In this document: positions 6,608 to 14,838 of the stretch, in pieces
Position numbering within the stretch: position 1 is the first letter of the stretch
Layout of the letters: each line of letters opens with the position of its first letter
DNA from: Clostridiaceae bacterium
Lineage (GTDB): Bacteria > Bacillota_A > Clostridia > Clostridiales > Clostridiaceae
Reading direction: 5' to 3'
Length of the DNA stretch: 23,978 nucleotides
Assembly: GCA_029256485.1 (NCBI GenBank)
Contig: JAQSXU010000098.1
Coordinates: 1 to 23,978 of the forward strand
The notes under the pieces: model-generated
Database searches by the model: none
Seen by the model: the letters and a program-made list of their open reading frames with translations, nothing else
What the model was told of the DNA's origin: nothing
Made by a program: the position numbers and the translations under genes

Positions 6608-9226
6608 ATGAAAATAGAAAATGCTAGAGTATTTAAAGGTAGAAATATACATGCTCATAAAAAGTGTATTGCTTTAGAAGTAAATTTAGAAGGATATGAA
6701 AATATACCTAGTAATGAAATTGATGGATTTAATGAAGCTTTACTGAAAATATTGCCTGAACTAAATGATCATAGATGCGGTATAGATGAAGAACATGGCT
6801 TTGTAAAAAGATTAGATGAAGGTACTTATTTGGGGCATATATGTGAACATATAATTTTAGCGTTACAAAATAAAATAGGGATACCGTCAGCATATGGAAA
6901 AACCAGAAGAATAAAAGATGACTATTATACTATTGTTTTTCAATACGAATATGAAAAAACAGCTTTAGCCTGTGGAAATATAGCCGTTGATATGATTAAT
7001 ACTATAATTGGCAAAAAACCTTTTAATTTTGAAGGTAAAATGGATGAATTGGTAAATATTTTAAGGGCAGAAGAAATAGGACCTAGTACTAAATCAATTA
7101 TTGAAGAGGCTAAAAAAAGAGGAATCCCCGTGATAAAAACCGGAGAAGGAAGCATGTTTCAATTAGGTTATGGCAAAAACAGTAAAGTTATTGAAGCAAC
7201 TATAGGCTGCAATACCAGTGCAGTTGCAGTAGACTGTGCCTGTGATAAACTTATAACTAAAGAAATTCTTTATAATCAGTATATTCCTATAGCAGATGGC
7301 GGAAAAGTAAGAAATCCAATTGATTTAATATATATGGCAAATAAAATTGGATTTCCTGTTGTGTTAAAACCCAGGTTTGGAAATCAAGGTAAAGGTGTAT
7401 ATGTAAACATAAAAAATGAAAAGCAGCTAGTAGAATATTATAATGAATTAAGTAGTACATATAAAGAGATAATTATTGAAAAATATATACAAGGGAGTGA
7501 TTACCGTGTATGTGTTGTAGACGGTAAAGTTGTTGCTGCAGCTCAAAGAATACCACCTTATGTAGTTGGAGATGGAACTCACAATATTGATGAATTAATT
7601 AAAATATTAAATAAGGATTCCAGAAGAGGTGAAGGCCACGAAAAGCCATTAACAAAAGTAAAAGCTGATGAAGATTTAATAAATTATATTAAAAAAAAGA
7701 ATTATAATCTATACGATGTTTTGCCAAAGGGTGAAAGATTATTTTTAAGAGAAAATGCAAATTTATCAACAGGGGGTATATCAATAGACTGCACAGATGA
7801 AATATGCAAGGATAATATTGAATTGTGCCAAAGATGCGCCAGTGCAATAGGGCTTGATATATGTGGAATTGATGTGTGCTGTAAGGATATAAAAGAGTCA
7901 ATTAAAAATAACGGAGCTGTTATTGAGGTTAATGCAGCACCTGGTATTAGAATGCATCACTATCCATACAGCGGTAAAAGCAGGAATGTGGCAAAGGCAA
8001 TTGTAGATATGCTGTTTAAGGATATTAATAAGCAGATACCTTTAGTAGCTGTTACCGGTACCAATGGGAAGACTACAACAACAAGACTCATAAGTTATAT
8101 ATTAAAAGCTTCAGGATATTCTGTAGGTATGACATCTACAGGAGGAATATATATAAATGATGAATGCATAGATATGGGAGATACAACTGGATATGACAGT
8201 GCTTTAACTATACTTATGAATAAAAATGTGGATGCAGCAGTTCTAGAATGTGCCAGAGGAGGGTTAATTAGAAATGGTTTAGCCTACGACTTAGCAGATG
8301 TTGGGGTAATAACTAATATTACTGAGGATCATTTAGGATTGAACGGCATAGAAACACTTGATGAATTGGCTTCAGTGAAATCTCTTGTAGCAGAAGCGGT
8401 TAAGGATGATGGATACGTTGTACTGAATGCTGATGATCATATGAGTATGACGATATTACCTAGAATAAAAAGTAAAATCATAATGTTTTCTAAATCTATG
8501 GATAATGAATATCTAAGAAAAAATTTAGAGAATAATGGTATAGGAATTTATATTAATGGTGATTATATAGTGCTGGAGCAAAATTCCAATATTTATCCTA
8601 TGGTAAAAATCAATGAAATACCAATGACATTAGGGGGAATATTAGAATACAATAGTGAAAATGCAATGGCAGCCTGTGCAGCATTAATTGGTCTGGGAAT
8701 AGATAAGGAAGTTATTAAATCTGGACTAAAGAGTTTTTATGGGAATGAGGAATGTAATCCGGGAAGATTTAATATTTATGAGGTACAGGATTTAAAGGTA
8801 ATATTAGATTACGGACATAACATTGAAGGATATAAGGCAGTATTGAAGGGTGCAAAAAAAATTCCTCATAATAAGCTTATTGGAGTCATCGGAGTGCCTG
8901 GAGACAGGACTAATAGCAGTGTATTAGAGGTAGGCAGAATTGCTGCAAATAATTTTGATTATATATATATAAAGGAAGACCAAGACAAGAGGGGAAGAAA
9001 ATGTGGTGAAATCGCTGAATTATTGAAGCAAGGGGTGCTTAGTACTGGTTTTGATAAAAATAAAATAAAGATAATAATAAGTGAAGAGCAAGCTTTAAAT
9101 GAAGCCATTGATAATGGAAATGAAAATGATTTGATAATTACCTTCTTTGAAAAATATGAACCCTTACTAAAGTTGATAAATGCAAAGAGTGAGAAAATTA
9201 AAAAGGACTTAGCTAATTTTGCATAA
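6608..9226 (+). CDS. cphA: Cyanophycin synthetase CphA
   Basis: This ATP-dependent ligase builds cyanophycin from aspartate and arginine. The 872 aa are of normal length. The order of domains is an N-terminal region (about 1-160), an ATP-grasp domain (about 215-470, with VVLKPRFGNQGKGV and the metal-binding VIEVNAAPGIRMH), then a Mur-ligase-like domain with the P-loop GTNGKTTTTR at about 484-493, the NITEDHLG motif, and a C-terminal DYGHNIEGYKA block. The synthetase therefore looks complete and carries both active sites. ATG at 6608 follows GGGAGGA at 6589-6595. Together with cphB it gives the cell both the synthesis and breakdown of a nitrogen, carbon and energy reserve. In C. perfringens cyanophycin has been implicated in spore assembly, which fits the surrounding sporulation genes; the role here is inferred. 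Confidence 0.95.
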   Translation: MKIENARVFKGRNIHAHKKCIALEVNLEGYENIPSNEIDGFNEALLKILPELNDHRCGIDEEHGFVKRLDEGTYLGHICEHIILALQNKIGIPSAYGKTRRIKDDYYTIVFQYEYEKTALACGNIAVDMINTIIGKKPFNFEGKMDELVNILRAEEIGPSTKSIIEEAKKRGIPVIKTGEGSMFQLGYGKNSKVIEATIGCNTSAVAVDCACDKLITKEILYNQYIPIADGGKVRNPIDLIYMANKIGFPVVLKPRFGNQGKGVYVNIKNEKQLVEYYNELSSTYKEIIIEKYIQGSDYRVCVVDGKVVAAAQRIPPYVVGDGTHNIDELIKILNKDSRRGEGHEKPLTKVKADEDLINYIKKKNYNLYDVLPKGERLFLRENANLSTGGISIDCTDEICKDNIELCQRCASAIGLDICGIDVCCKDIKESIKNNGAVIEVNAAPGIRMHHYPYSGKSRNVAKAIVDMLFKDINKQIPLVAVTGTNGKTTTTRLISYILKASGYSVGMTSTGGIYINDECIDMGDTTGYDSALTILMNKNVDAAVLECARGGLIRNGLAYDLADVGVITNITEDHLGLNGIETLDELASVKSLVAEAVKDDGYVVLNADDHMSMTILPRIKSKIIMFSKSMDNEYLRKNLENNGIGIYINGDYIVLEQNSNIYPMVKINEIPMTLGGILEYNSENAMAACAALIGLGIDKEVIKSGLKSFYGNEECNPGRFNIYEVQDLKVILDYGHNIEGYKAVLKGAKKIPHNKLIGVIGVPGDRTNSSVLEVGRIAANNFDYIYIKEDQDKRGRKCGEIAELLKQGVLSTGFDKNKIKIIISEEQALNEAIDNGNENDLIITFFEKYEPLLKLINAKSEKIKKDLANFA

Positions 9227-9247
9227 TTCTTTCCTAAAATAAAAATT

Positions 9248-9285
9248 AAAGATATAGCCATAAAGATATGGCTATATCTTTTTTT
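9248..9285 (+). terminator. Terminator of the cphBA operon
   Basis: A 15-bp perfect stem (9248-9262 with 9267-9281), a 4-nt loop and a T run to 9285. It separates cphA from ispE. Confidence 0.92.
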
Positions 9286-9361
9286 ATGTATTATACTATT
9301 TAGGTGTAAATAATATACTAAATATTAAGGTTATTATAATTAAATTTACTGGAGGAATAAA

Positions 9362-10204
9362 ATGTTAATAAAGGCTTATGCCAAAGTAAATATTTCTCTT
9401 GATGTTGTTGGCAAAAGAGAAGATGGTTATCATTTATTAAAAATGATAATGCAAAATATAGACTTGTTTGATGAAATCAGTATTAATTCAATTGACTCTG
9501 AAATTAAATTAGGTTGTAATAAAGCCTATATTCCATTAGATAATAGAAATTTAGCATATAAAGCAGCAGAACTTTTTATAAATGAATACAAAGTAGAAAA
9601 AGGTGTAGAAATATATATAAAAAAGAATATACCAGTTTGTGCTGGATTAGCAGGAGGAAGTACTGATGCAGCTGCTGTCCTAAGGGGAATGAGGGATATT
9701 TATAAACCTGATGTTTCAGATAAAGATCTCATGGCACTGGCACTAAAAATTGGTGCAGATGTGCCGTACTGTGTATTTGGGGAAACATCCCTTTGTGAAG
9801 GTATTGGAGAGATAATAATGAAGCTTAGTCCATTTAAAAATAAAATAATGGTATTAGTTAAACCACCATTTGGAGTATCAACAAAAGAAGTATATTCAAG
9901 ACTTGACATTAATAAAATAGCTAAACATCCAAGAACCATGGATCTAATTAAGGCTATGGAAGAAAATGATTTAGAATTTATTGGAAATAATTTAAAAAAT
10001 GTTTTAGAAAATGTTACTGTAAGAAAATATAAGATAATTGCAGAGATAAAAAGACAAATGCTTCATGCTGGGGCACTTGGGGCACTTATGAGCGGAAGCG
10101 GTCCAACTGTATTTGCCTTATTTGATAATATGATGTATGCTCAGAACTGTTATGATTTAATGAAAAAGAAATTCAAAGAAGTATATATTACAAGAACAGT
10201 ATAA
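9362..10204 (+). CDS. ispE: 4-diphosphocytidyl-2-C-methyl-D-erythritol kinase IspE
   Basis: IspE phosphorylates 4-diphosphocytidyl-2-C-methylerythritol in the non-mevalonate (MEP) pathway to isoprenoid precursors. The 280-aa sequence shows the GHMP kinase features: an N-terminal AYAKVNISLDVVGKREDGYH (Lys8 and Asn10 region), the glycine-rich ATP loop PVCAGLAGGSTDAA at about 91-104, and the C-terminal GALMSGSGPTVFALF motif. ATG at 9362 follows TGGAGGAA at good spacing. It is flanked by terminators on both sides and so is a single-gene unit. Its placement between sipL and spoIIR is a common clostridial arrangement rather than a functional link to sporulation. Confidence 0.96.
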   Translation: MLIKAYAKVNISLDVVGKREDGYHLLKMIMQNIDLFDEISINSIDSEIKLGCNKAYIPLDNRNLAYKAAELFINEYKVEKGVEIYIKKNIPVCAGLAGGSTDAAAVLRGMRDIYKPDVSDKDLMALALKIGADVPYCVFGETSLCEGIGEIIMKLSPFKNKIMVLVKPPFGVSTKEVYSRLDINKIAKHPRTMDLIKAMEENDLEFIGNNLKNVLENVTVRKYKIIAEIKRQMLHAGALGALMSGSGPTVFALFDNMMYAQNCYDLMKKKFKEVYITRTV

Positions 10205-10245
10205 AAAGAGGATTAAACTTTATAAAGAGTTTAATCCTCTTTTTT
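10204..10245 (+). terminator. Terminator of ispE
   Basis: A long stem (AGAGGATTAAACT at 10207-10219 with AGTTTAATCCTCT at 10228-10240, plus flanking A/T pairs) ends in TTTTT at 10241-10245. Confidence 0.9.
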
Positions 10246-10352
10246 ATTGGTTTTCACCTATGAATAAATAACTAAATAAAAGATAAAAATAACCTAGGAT
10301 TTAAAATAATACACACAATATAAAATGGATTATTAAGGGGATATGAATTACT

Positions 10353-11822
10353 ATGAAGGAACAAGTGAGAGAAGAAATATCTGTAAGTGTCAGTGAAAAT
10401 ACCTCATATTTAAAAAAATTATTTACAGATGCTTCTGATATTGTATACAGAGATTTTTTAGTGTGTAATACAAAGGCCTTAATCGTATATATTGATGGCA
10501 TGGCAGACAAGATATTAATTGATAATTTTGTACTGGAAACTTTAATGGATAACAACGGCAATATAAATAATGTTGAAAATGTAAATGAATTAAAAGATAA
10601 AATATTAACGGTATCTGATATTAAAGCAGCAACAAAATTATCAGAAGGAATAGATTCTGTTTTGTCTGGGGATACATTATTATTCATTGACGGGCTGGTG
10701 GAATGCTATGTAATTTCCACCAGGTTCTGGCCTGCAAGAGGCATTACGGAGCCATCCGGAGAAACTGTTGTTAGGGGAGGAAGAGATGGCTTTTCTGAAA
10801 CCATAAGATTTAATACAGCTCTTGTTAGAAGAAGAATAAGGGACACCCGTTTAAAAATGGTTTCTAAGAAACTTGGAGTAAGATCTAAAACTGATGTTGT
10901 AGTTATGTACATAGATGATATTGTTAATAAAACTATCCTTGAAGATTTAAATAATAGAATATCGGAAATAAATATTGATGCTGTCCTAGACAGCGGATAT
11001 GTAGAACAAATGATACAGGACAGCAAGTGGTCATTATTTCCGCAAACTCAAAGCACAGAAAGACCAGACGTGGTTGCAGCTGCGTTATATGAAGGCAGAG
11101 TTGCTATACTAGTCGATAATTCACCATTTTCAGTAATAGTACCTGCTACTCTTCCCGGTCTATTTCAATCCCCAGATGACTATTACCAAAGATGGATTTT
11201 TGGATCTGCCATGAGAATAATCAGGCTGTTTTCTGCAATATTAGCTATTATTCTTCCAGCACTATATGTGGCCGTAACATCATTTCATCCTTCAATAATA
11301 CCAACAAAATTGGCATATTTTATTGCGGCTTCAAGGGAGGGAGTTCCCTTCCCTGCATTTGTAGAGGCTATAATAATGGAGATAAGTTTAGATTTGCTAA
11401 TAGAATCAGTAGTAAGACTTCCTAAACCCATTGGATCTACTATAGGTATTGTGGGTGGTCTTATTATAGGGCAGGCTGCTGTAAGTGCTGGAATTGTAAG
11501 CCCAATAATGATTATTATTGTTTCAGTAACAGCAATTACAAGTTTCACAACACCAAATTATGAAATTGCATCAGCATTCAGGTTAATAAGATTTCTCATG
11601 ATTATTGCAGCTGCAATAATAGGACTTTATGGAATAGTATTATCTCTTATTTTACTTTTGATACATCTTGTAAAGTTAAATAGTTTTGGAGTACCATATT
11701 TAGCACCTGTTGTAAATCCAGATATTAGTGATTTTAAGGATGTTTACATAAGGATGCCCTTTAATTACTTTAAAACACGTCCAGGATATATGAAAACCAA
11801 GGATAAAATAAGACAAAAATGA
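10353..11822 (+). CDS. Spore germination protein, GerA/SpoVAF family (germinant receptor A subunit)
   Basis: The A subunit of a Ger-type germinant receptor sits in the spore inner membrane and helps detect germinants and open an ion path. The 489 aa show a hydrophilic N-terminal domain (about 1-280) with the conserved block WPARGITEPSGETVVRGGRD and TLPGLFQSPDDYYQRWIFG, then several membrane segments (about 287-450, starting IIRLFSAILAIILPALYVAV) with the conserved REGVPFPAFVEA loop, and a short tail (MPFNYFKTRPGYM). ATG at 10353 is the best start, though the ribosome binding site (AAGGGGA at 10333-10339) is somewhat distant. It begins an A-B-C operon. Forespore (sigma-G) expression is expected, but I could not find a convincing sigma-G promoter in 10246-10352. 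The specific paralogue name cannot be assigned. Confidence 0.95.
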   Translation: MKEQVREEISVSVSENTSYLKKLFTDASDIVYRDFLVCNTKALIVYIDGMADKILIDNFVLETLMDNNGNINNVENVNELKDKILTVSDIKAATKLSEGIDSVLSGDTLLFIDGLVECYVISTRFWPARGITEPSGETVVRGGRDGFSETIRFNTALVRRRIRDTRLKMVSKKLGVRSKTDVVVMYIDDIVNKTILEDLNNRISEINIDAVLDSGYVEQMIQDSKWSLFPQTQSTERPDVVAAALYEGRVAILVDNSPFSVIVPATLPGLFQSPDDYYQRWIFGSAMRIIRLFSAILAIILPALYVAVTSFHPSIIPTKLAYFIAASREGVPFPAFVEAIIMEISLDLLIESVVRLPKPIGSTIGIVGGLIIGQAAVSAGIVSPIMIIIVSVTAITSFTTPNYEIASAFRLIRFLMIIAAAIIGLYGIVLSLILLLIHLVKLNSFGVPYLAPVVNPDISDFKDVYIRMPFNYFKTRPGYMKTKDKIRQK

Positions 11823-11843
11823 TGTATGCAAGGAGGGTAAAAG

Positions 11844-13001
11844 TTGGATAATAGTAGAACCATTAAGGATTTCGGCTTGTTTTCCACTGTAATAGTTGTT
11901 GTAATTGGAGTAAGAGCATTTTCATATGTAAGAGAACTGGCTAATTATGTTGGCAATGACGGATGGTTAATTACAATAGTCAGCGGTTTAATAAGTTTAT
12001 TATTAATTCTATGTATATATAAATTGATTTTATTAAATAATTTTAACAGCTTTTCGGAGATTTGCATAAATAATGCAGGAAGGTTCATAGGAAGCATATT
12101 TCAACTTAGCATGGTAGTATTTATTATTTTAAATATATCACTTAGCATGAGAGGGTTTATTGAGGAAATAAAGATGTATTTACTTGAGAATACTCCAACC
12201 GAATTTTTAACTGCAATTACAATTTTGGCTGCTATATATTTAGTAAGCAGTAAAGTTAATGTATTGATTAAATTTAATGAGGCAGCATTTTGGATAATAT
12301 TCATTCCAACTTCTATAATATTTCTATTCTCTCTGTACCAGGCTGACTTTACCAATTTACTGCCGGTATTAAGTGAAAAACCAATAAATTACTTTACAGG
12401 CACCATAAGAACAATAAATAGATTTGAAGGTATAGAAATAATATTTTTAGTACTGCCGCTTTTAAAATCCAGAGATAAAATTAGAAAAACACTGGTTAAC
12501 AGCATTTTTTTTATTACTATATTCTACACTGTAATAACGTTGCTTGTTATTGCAGTATTTACAAAAGAACAAGCAAAAATATTAGTTTGGCCGGTAATAA
12601 CCATGATAAAGTCAATAAATATTCAAGGAGCATTTATTGAAAGATGGGATGGAATTGTACTATCTATTTGGATATTTTTCTTTTTTACAACATTTACAAG
12701 TGGGTATTATTTTTCTGCAGACATATTGAAAAATACATTTAAAATCAGGAATAATAAAATAGCAGTTTTATTATTAATTCCATTTATATATGCAACATCT
12801 TTATACCCTAGTAATGTTGCAGAAAATGAATTTATTTCAAATTGGGTACTTCCGCTTTTATTTTTTATAAATGTAGTGTGTATCCCATTGCTTTTACTTA
12901 TAATTACTAAAATAAAAGGTAAAGGGGTGGAAAATAACTCTAAAGAGATTAATAGTTATATTATGTATAATACCTATCATACTTTCTGCATGCTGGGATA
13001 A
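11844..13001 (+). CDS. Spore germination protein, GerB family (APC-type transporter-like subunit)
   Basis: The B subunit of the germinant receptor is an integral membrane protein related to amino acid permeases and is thought to bind the germinant. The protein is about 385 aa with roughly ten hydrophobic segments; the first begins near DFGLFSTVIVVVIGVRAFSY. The start is TTG at 11844 behind a strong AAGGAGGG, 21 bases after the A subunit stop. The C-terminus is odd: the last 20 or so residues (from VENNSKE onward) are read from DNA that encodes the lipoprotein signal peptide of the next gene in another frame. Other GerB proteins usually end in a short lysine-rich tail near residue 360. Adding one base in the GGGG run at 12924-12927 would give an ending KGKGGK and stop at 12935, so a frameshift or assembly error is possible. 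Confidence 0.9.
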   Translation: MDNSRTIKDFGLFSTVIVVVIGVRAFSYVRELANYVGNDGWLITIVSGLISLLLILCIYKLILLNNFNSFSEICINNAGRFIGSIFQLSMVVFIILNISLSMRGFIEEIKMYLLENTPTEFLTAITILAAIYLVSSKVNVLIKFNEAAFWIIFIPTSIIFLFSLYQADFTNLLPVLSEKPINYFTGTIRTINRFEGIEIIFLVLPLLKSRDKIRKTLVNSIFFITIFYTVITLLVIAVFTKEQAKILVWPVITMIKSINIQGAFIERWDGIVLSIWIFFFFTTFTSGYYFSADILKNTFKIRNNKIAVLLLIPFIYATSLYPSNVAENEFISNWVLPLLFFINVVCIPLLLLIITKIKGKGVENNSKEINSYIMYNTYHTFCMLG

Positions 13002-14112
13002 AATTGAAATAGATAAAAGGGTTTTTATTTCTACAATTGGAATCGATGTAGGAGAGGATATTTCAAAAACAAATACATTAAAGAAATTTGAAAAAGGTGA
13101 TCCATTTCAAGAAATTGAGTTTAAGAAACTTAAAGTCACTTATGCATATCCTAATATCAGTGAGTTAACTCCTCAAAAGGGAGGAACTGCAGAAACAAAT
13201 TATATAAATGTAGAAGCATATTCACTGCAGGATGCTGTTTCAAGGGCAACAAATAAAAGCAGCAGAAGCATAAGTTTTGGGCATCTTAAATTATTGGCTA
13301 TTAATAAAAATGTATTACAGCATTCTGATACAGTAAAGGAAATAGTAGACTATTTGCAAAGACAGCCTTCTATTAATAGAACTATGCTGGTAGCTGTGGT
13401 GGAAGGAGATATTGAGCAATTTTTAAAGTATAAGCCTAAAATGGAGAAAAATATAGAAAGCTATTTAAATGGATTAATGGAGAATAATGCAAAGTTTGGT
13501 TCTATAAGAGTATTAACACTGGATGATCTCCTTAAAAGTTTAAGTTCAAATGGTAATGCTATAATTCCTTATATAACATATGATAGAGATAAAAAGGAAA
13601 TGAATCTACAGGGAGTAGCAATGATAAAGGACTATACTCTTAAGGGATTTTTAACTGCAAGGGAGTATTCTGATATAGAATTTTTAAGGGGAAAGGTAAG
13701 CGGAGGTAAAAAGGTAGTATTTATAGAAGGGCATCCTGTTGATTTTTCAATATCAAATATTAATACAAAAATAAAAACCTCCAGGGAAGGAGATAAATTA
13801 ATTTTTAATATTTATTCAACCATTGAAGGTGAAGTCAAGGAATATTATGCTGGAAAAGAGGTTTTTAATAATAGTTTTATTAAAGATCTGGAAGAAAATT
13901 TTAACGAATCACTTAGTAAAGAGTTTCAGGATATTATAAAAATAACCCAAAAGGAGAATGGGATAGACGTTATAGGTCTTAGAGAAAATGTAGAAAAGTA
14001 TCATCCATTTATATGGAGACAATTGGGAAACAACTGGGATGCAGTTTATAAAAACTCTGAAGTAAATGTATTTGTTACAACGAAAATAAGAAGAGTTGGA
14101 GTTGTAAAATAA
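12934..14112 (+). CDS. Spore germination lipoprotein, GerC family (receptor C subunit), no canonical start codon
   Basis: The C subunit is a lipoprotein on the outer face of the spore inner membrane, needed for receptor function. From about 12940 the frame reads LKRLIVILCIIPIILSAC, a textbook lipoprotein signal with Cys at nt 12991-12993 as the lipidation site, then WDKIEIDKRVFISTIGIDVG, the usual start of mature GerC. The frame is open back to 12916 but has no ATG, GTG or TTG ahead of the signal peptide. The codon at the expected place is ATA at 12934, preceded by AAAGGGGTGG (12921-12930), a good ribosome binding site. The first standard start codon (TTG at 13294) would remove the signal and a third of the conserved N-terminal domain. 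The body to 14112 is intact (392 aa). It overlaps the B subunit by 68 bases. It may use a rare AUA start, be weakly expressed, or contain a sequence error. Confidence 0.85.
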   Translation: MTLKRLIVILCIIPIILSACWDKIEIDKRVFISTIGIDVGEDISKTNTLKKFEKGDPFQEIEFKKLKVTYAYPNISELTPQKGGTAETNYINVEAYSLQDAVSRATNKSSRSISFGHLKLLAINKNVLQHSDTVKEIVDYLQRQPSINRTMLVAVVEGDIEQFLKYKPKMEKNIESYLNGLMENNAKFGSIRVLTLDDLLKSLSSNGNAIIPYITYDRDKKEMNLQGVAMIKDYTLKGFLTAREYSDIEFLRGKVSGGKKVVFIEGHPVDFSISNINTKIKTSREGDKLIFNIYSTIEGEVKEYYAGKEVFNNSFIKDLEENFNESLSKEFQDIIKITQKENGIDVIGLRENVEKYHPFIWRQLGNNWDAVYKNSEVNVFVTTKIRRVGVVK

Positions 14113-14124
14113 TTGTGAGTAGCG

Positions 14125-14154
14125 TGAATATAACTAAAACAATTGGCAAGAATA
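14125..14154 (+). promoter_or_regulatory. Possible sigma-F promoter of spoIIR
   Basis: GGCAAGAATA at 14145-14154 fits the sigma-F -10 pattern (GGnnAnAnT), and TGAATA at 14125-14130 lies 14 bases upstream as a GnATA-like -35. spoIIR is a classical sigma-F gene, and this is the expected distance (start codon 41 bases after the -10). The gap between the Ger operon and spoIIR has no terminator, so some read-through is also possible. Confidence 0.5.
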
Positions 14155-14194
14155 TATATTAAGCAAATTGTAATTATAATGGGGGTTTATAAAG

Positions 14195-14818
14195 ATGAAA
14201 AAAGTAATTTGCCTATTAATTAGTGTTTTAGTTATATTTTCACTTTTTTATAGGAATAATAAAGTTATTAGTCAAAGTGAATTATCAGACAAGCTAATAA
14301 GATTTCATATTATTGCAAATAGTGATACAGTGGAGGATCAAGCATTAAAGCTAAAAATAAGGGATAAAGTTCTTGCATATATATCACCAAAGCTAAGTAA
14401 ATCAAAAAGCATTGATGAATCCAGAACAATTATTAAAAATAATGATAATGAAATAAAGAAAATAGCAGCACAAGTTGTCAAGTCAAATGGTTATAACTAT
14501 AGCATAAATTCTAGTTTTATCAGAGAAAATTTCCCTATAAAAACCTATGGGAATATTACATTACCTCAAGGTAATTATGAAGCATATAAAATAATGATAG
14601 GTGAAGCCAAAGGCCAAAACTGGTGGTGTGTGATGTTCCCACCATTGTGCTTTGTTGATATTAGCAAAGGGGAAGTATCATATAAAGAAACTGAAAGAGA
14701 AATGAGAACAGTATTAACCCCAGAAGAATATAGTACTATTGATAACACCAATAAAAATAAAATTCAAATAAGATTTAAAATATTAGATATAATCAATAAA
14801 ATAAAAAATCCAGTATAG
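14195..14818 (+). CDS. spoIIR: Stage II sporulation protein R (SpoIIR)
   Basis: SpoIIR is made in the forespore under sigma-F, exported to the intermembrane space, and triggers the SpoIIGA protease to activate pro-sigma-E in the mother cell. The 207-aa protein has an N-terminal hydrophobic export segment (VICLLISVLVIFSLFY, residues about 4-19), then the family core beginning SDKLIRFHIIANSDTVEDQ, with KLKIRDKVLAYISP and the conserved LPQGNYEAYKIMIGEAKGQNWWCVMFPPLCFVD block. Both are diagnostic. ATG at 14195 follows a GGGGG-type ribosome binding site. The stop codon lies inside the terminator shared with the opposite gene. It is downstream of the Ger operon but has its own likely sigma-F promoter. 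Confidence 0.95.
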   Translation: MKKVICLLISVLVIFSLFYRNNKVISQSELSDKLIRFHIIANSDTVEDQALKLKIRDKVLAYISPKLSKSKSIDESRTIIKNNDNEIKKIAAQVVKSNGYNYSINSSFIRENFPIKTYGNITLPQGNYEAYKIMIGEAKGQNWWCVMFPPLCFVDISKGEVSYKETEREMRTVLTPEEYSTIDNTNKNKIQIRFKILDIINKIKNPV

Positions 14819-14838
14819 TTTACTATATTGGATTTTTT
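14803..14838. terminator. Bidirectional terminator shared by spoIIR and the glycosyltransferase gene
   Basis: A 17-bp stem (14803-14819 with 14822-14838, one G-T pair) with a 2-nt loop has A6 at one end and T6 at the other, so it works on both strands. Both stop codons (plus 14816-14818, minus 14825-14823) lie within the hairpin. Confidence 0.93.

Noticed and set aside
11192..11425. 77-aa plus-strand open frame inside the germination A subunit gene.
   Set aside because: It overlaps conserved membrane segments of the real gene in another frame.
13294..14112. Shorter reading frame for the germination C subunit starting at TTG 13294.
   Set aside because: It would lose the lipoprotein signal and the conserved mature N-terminus that are intact in the same frame from about 12934.
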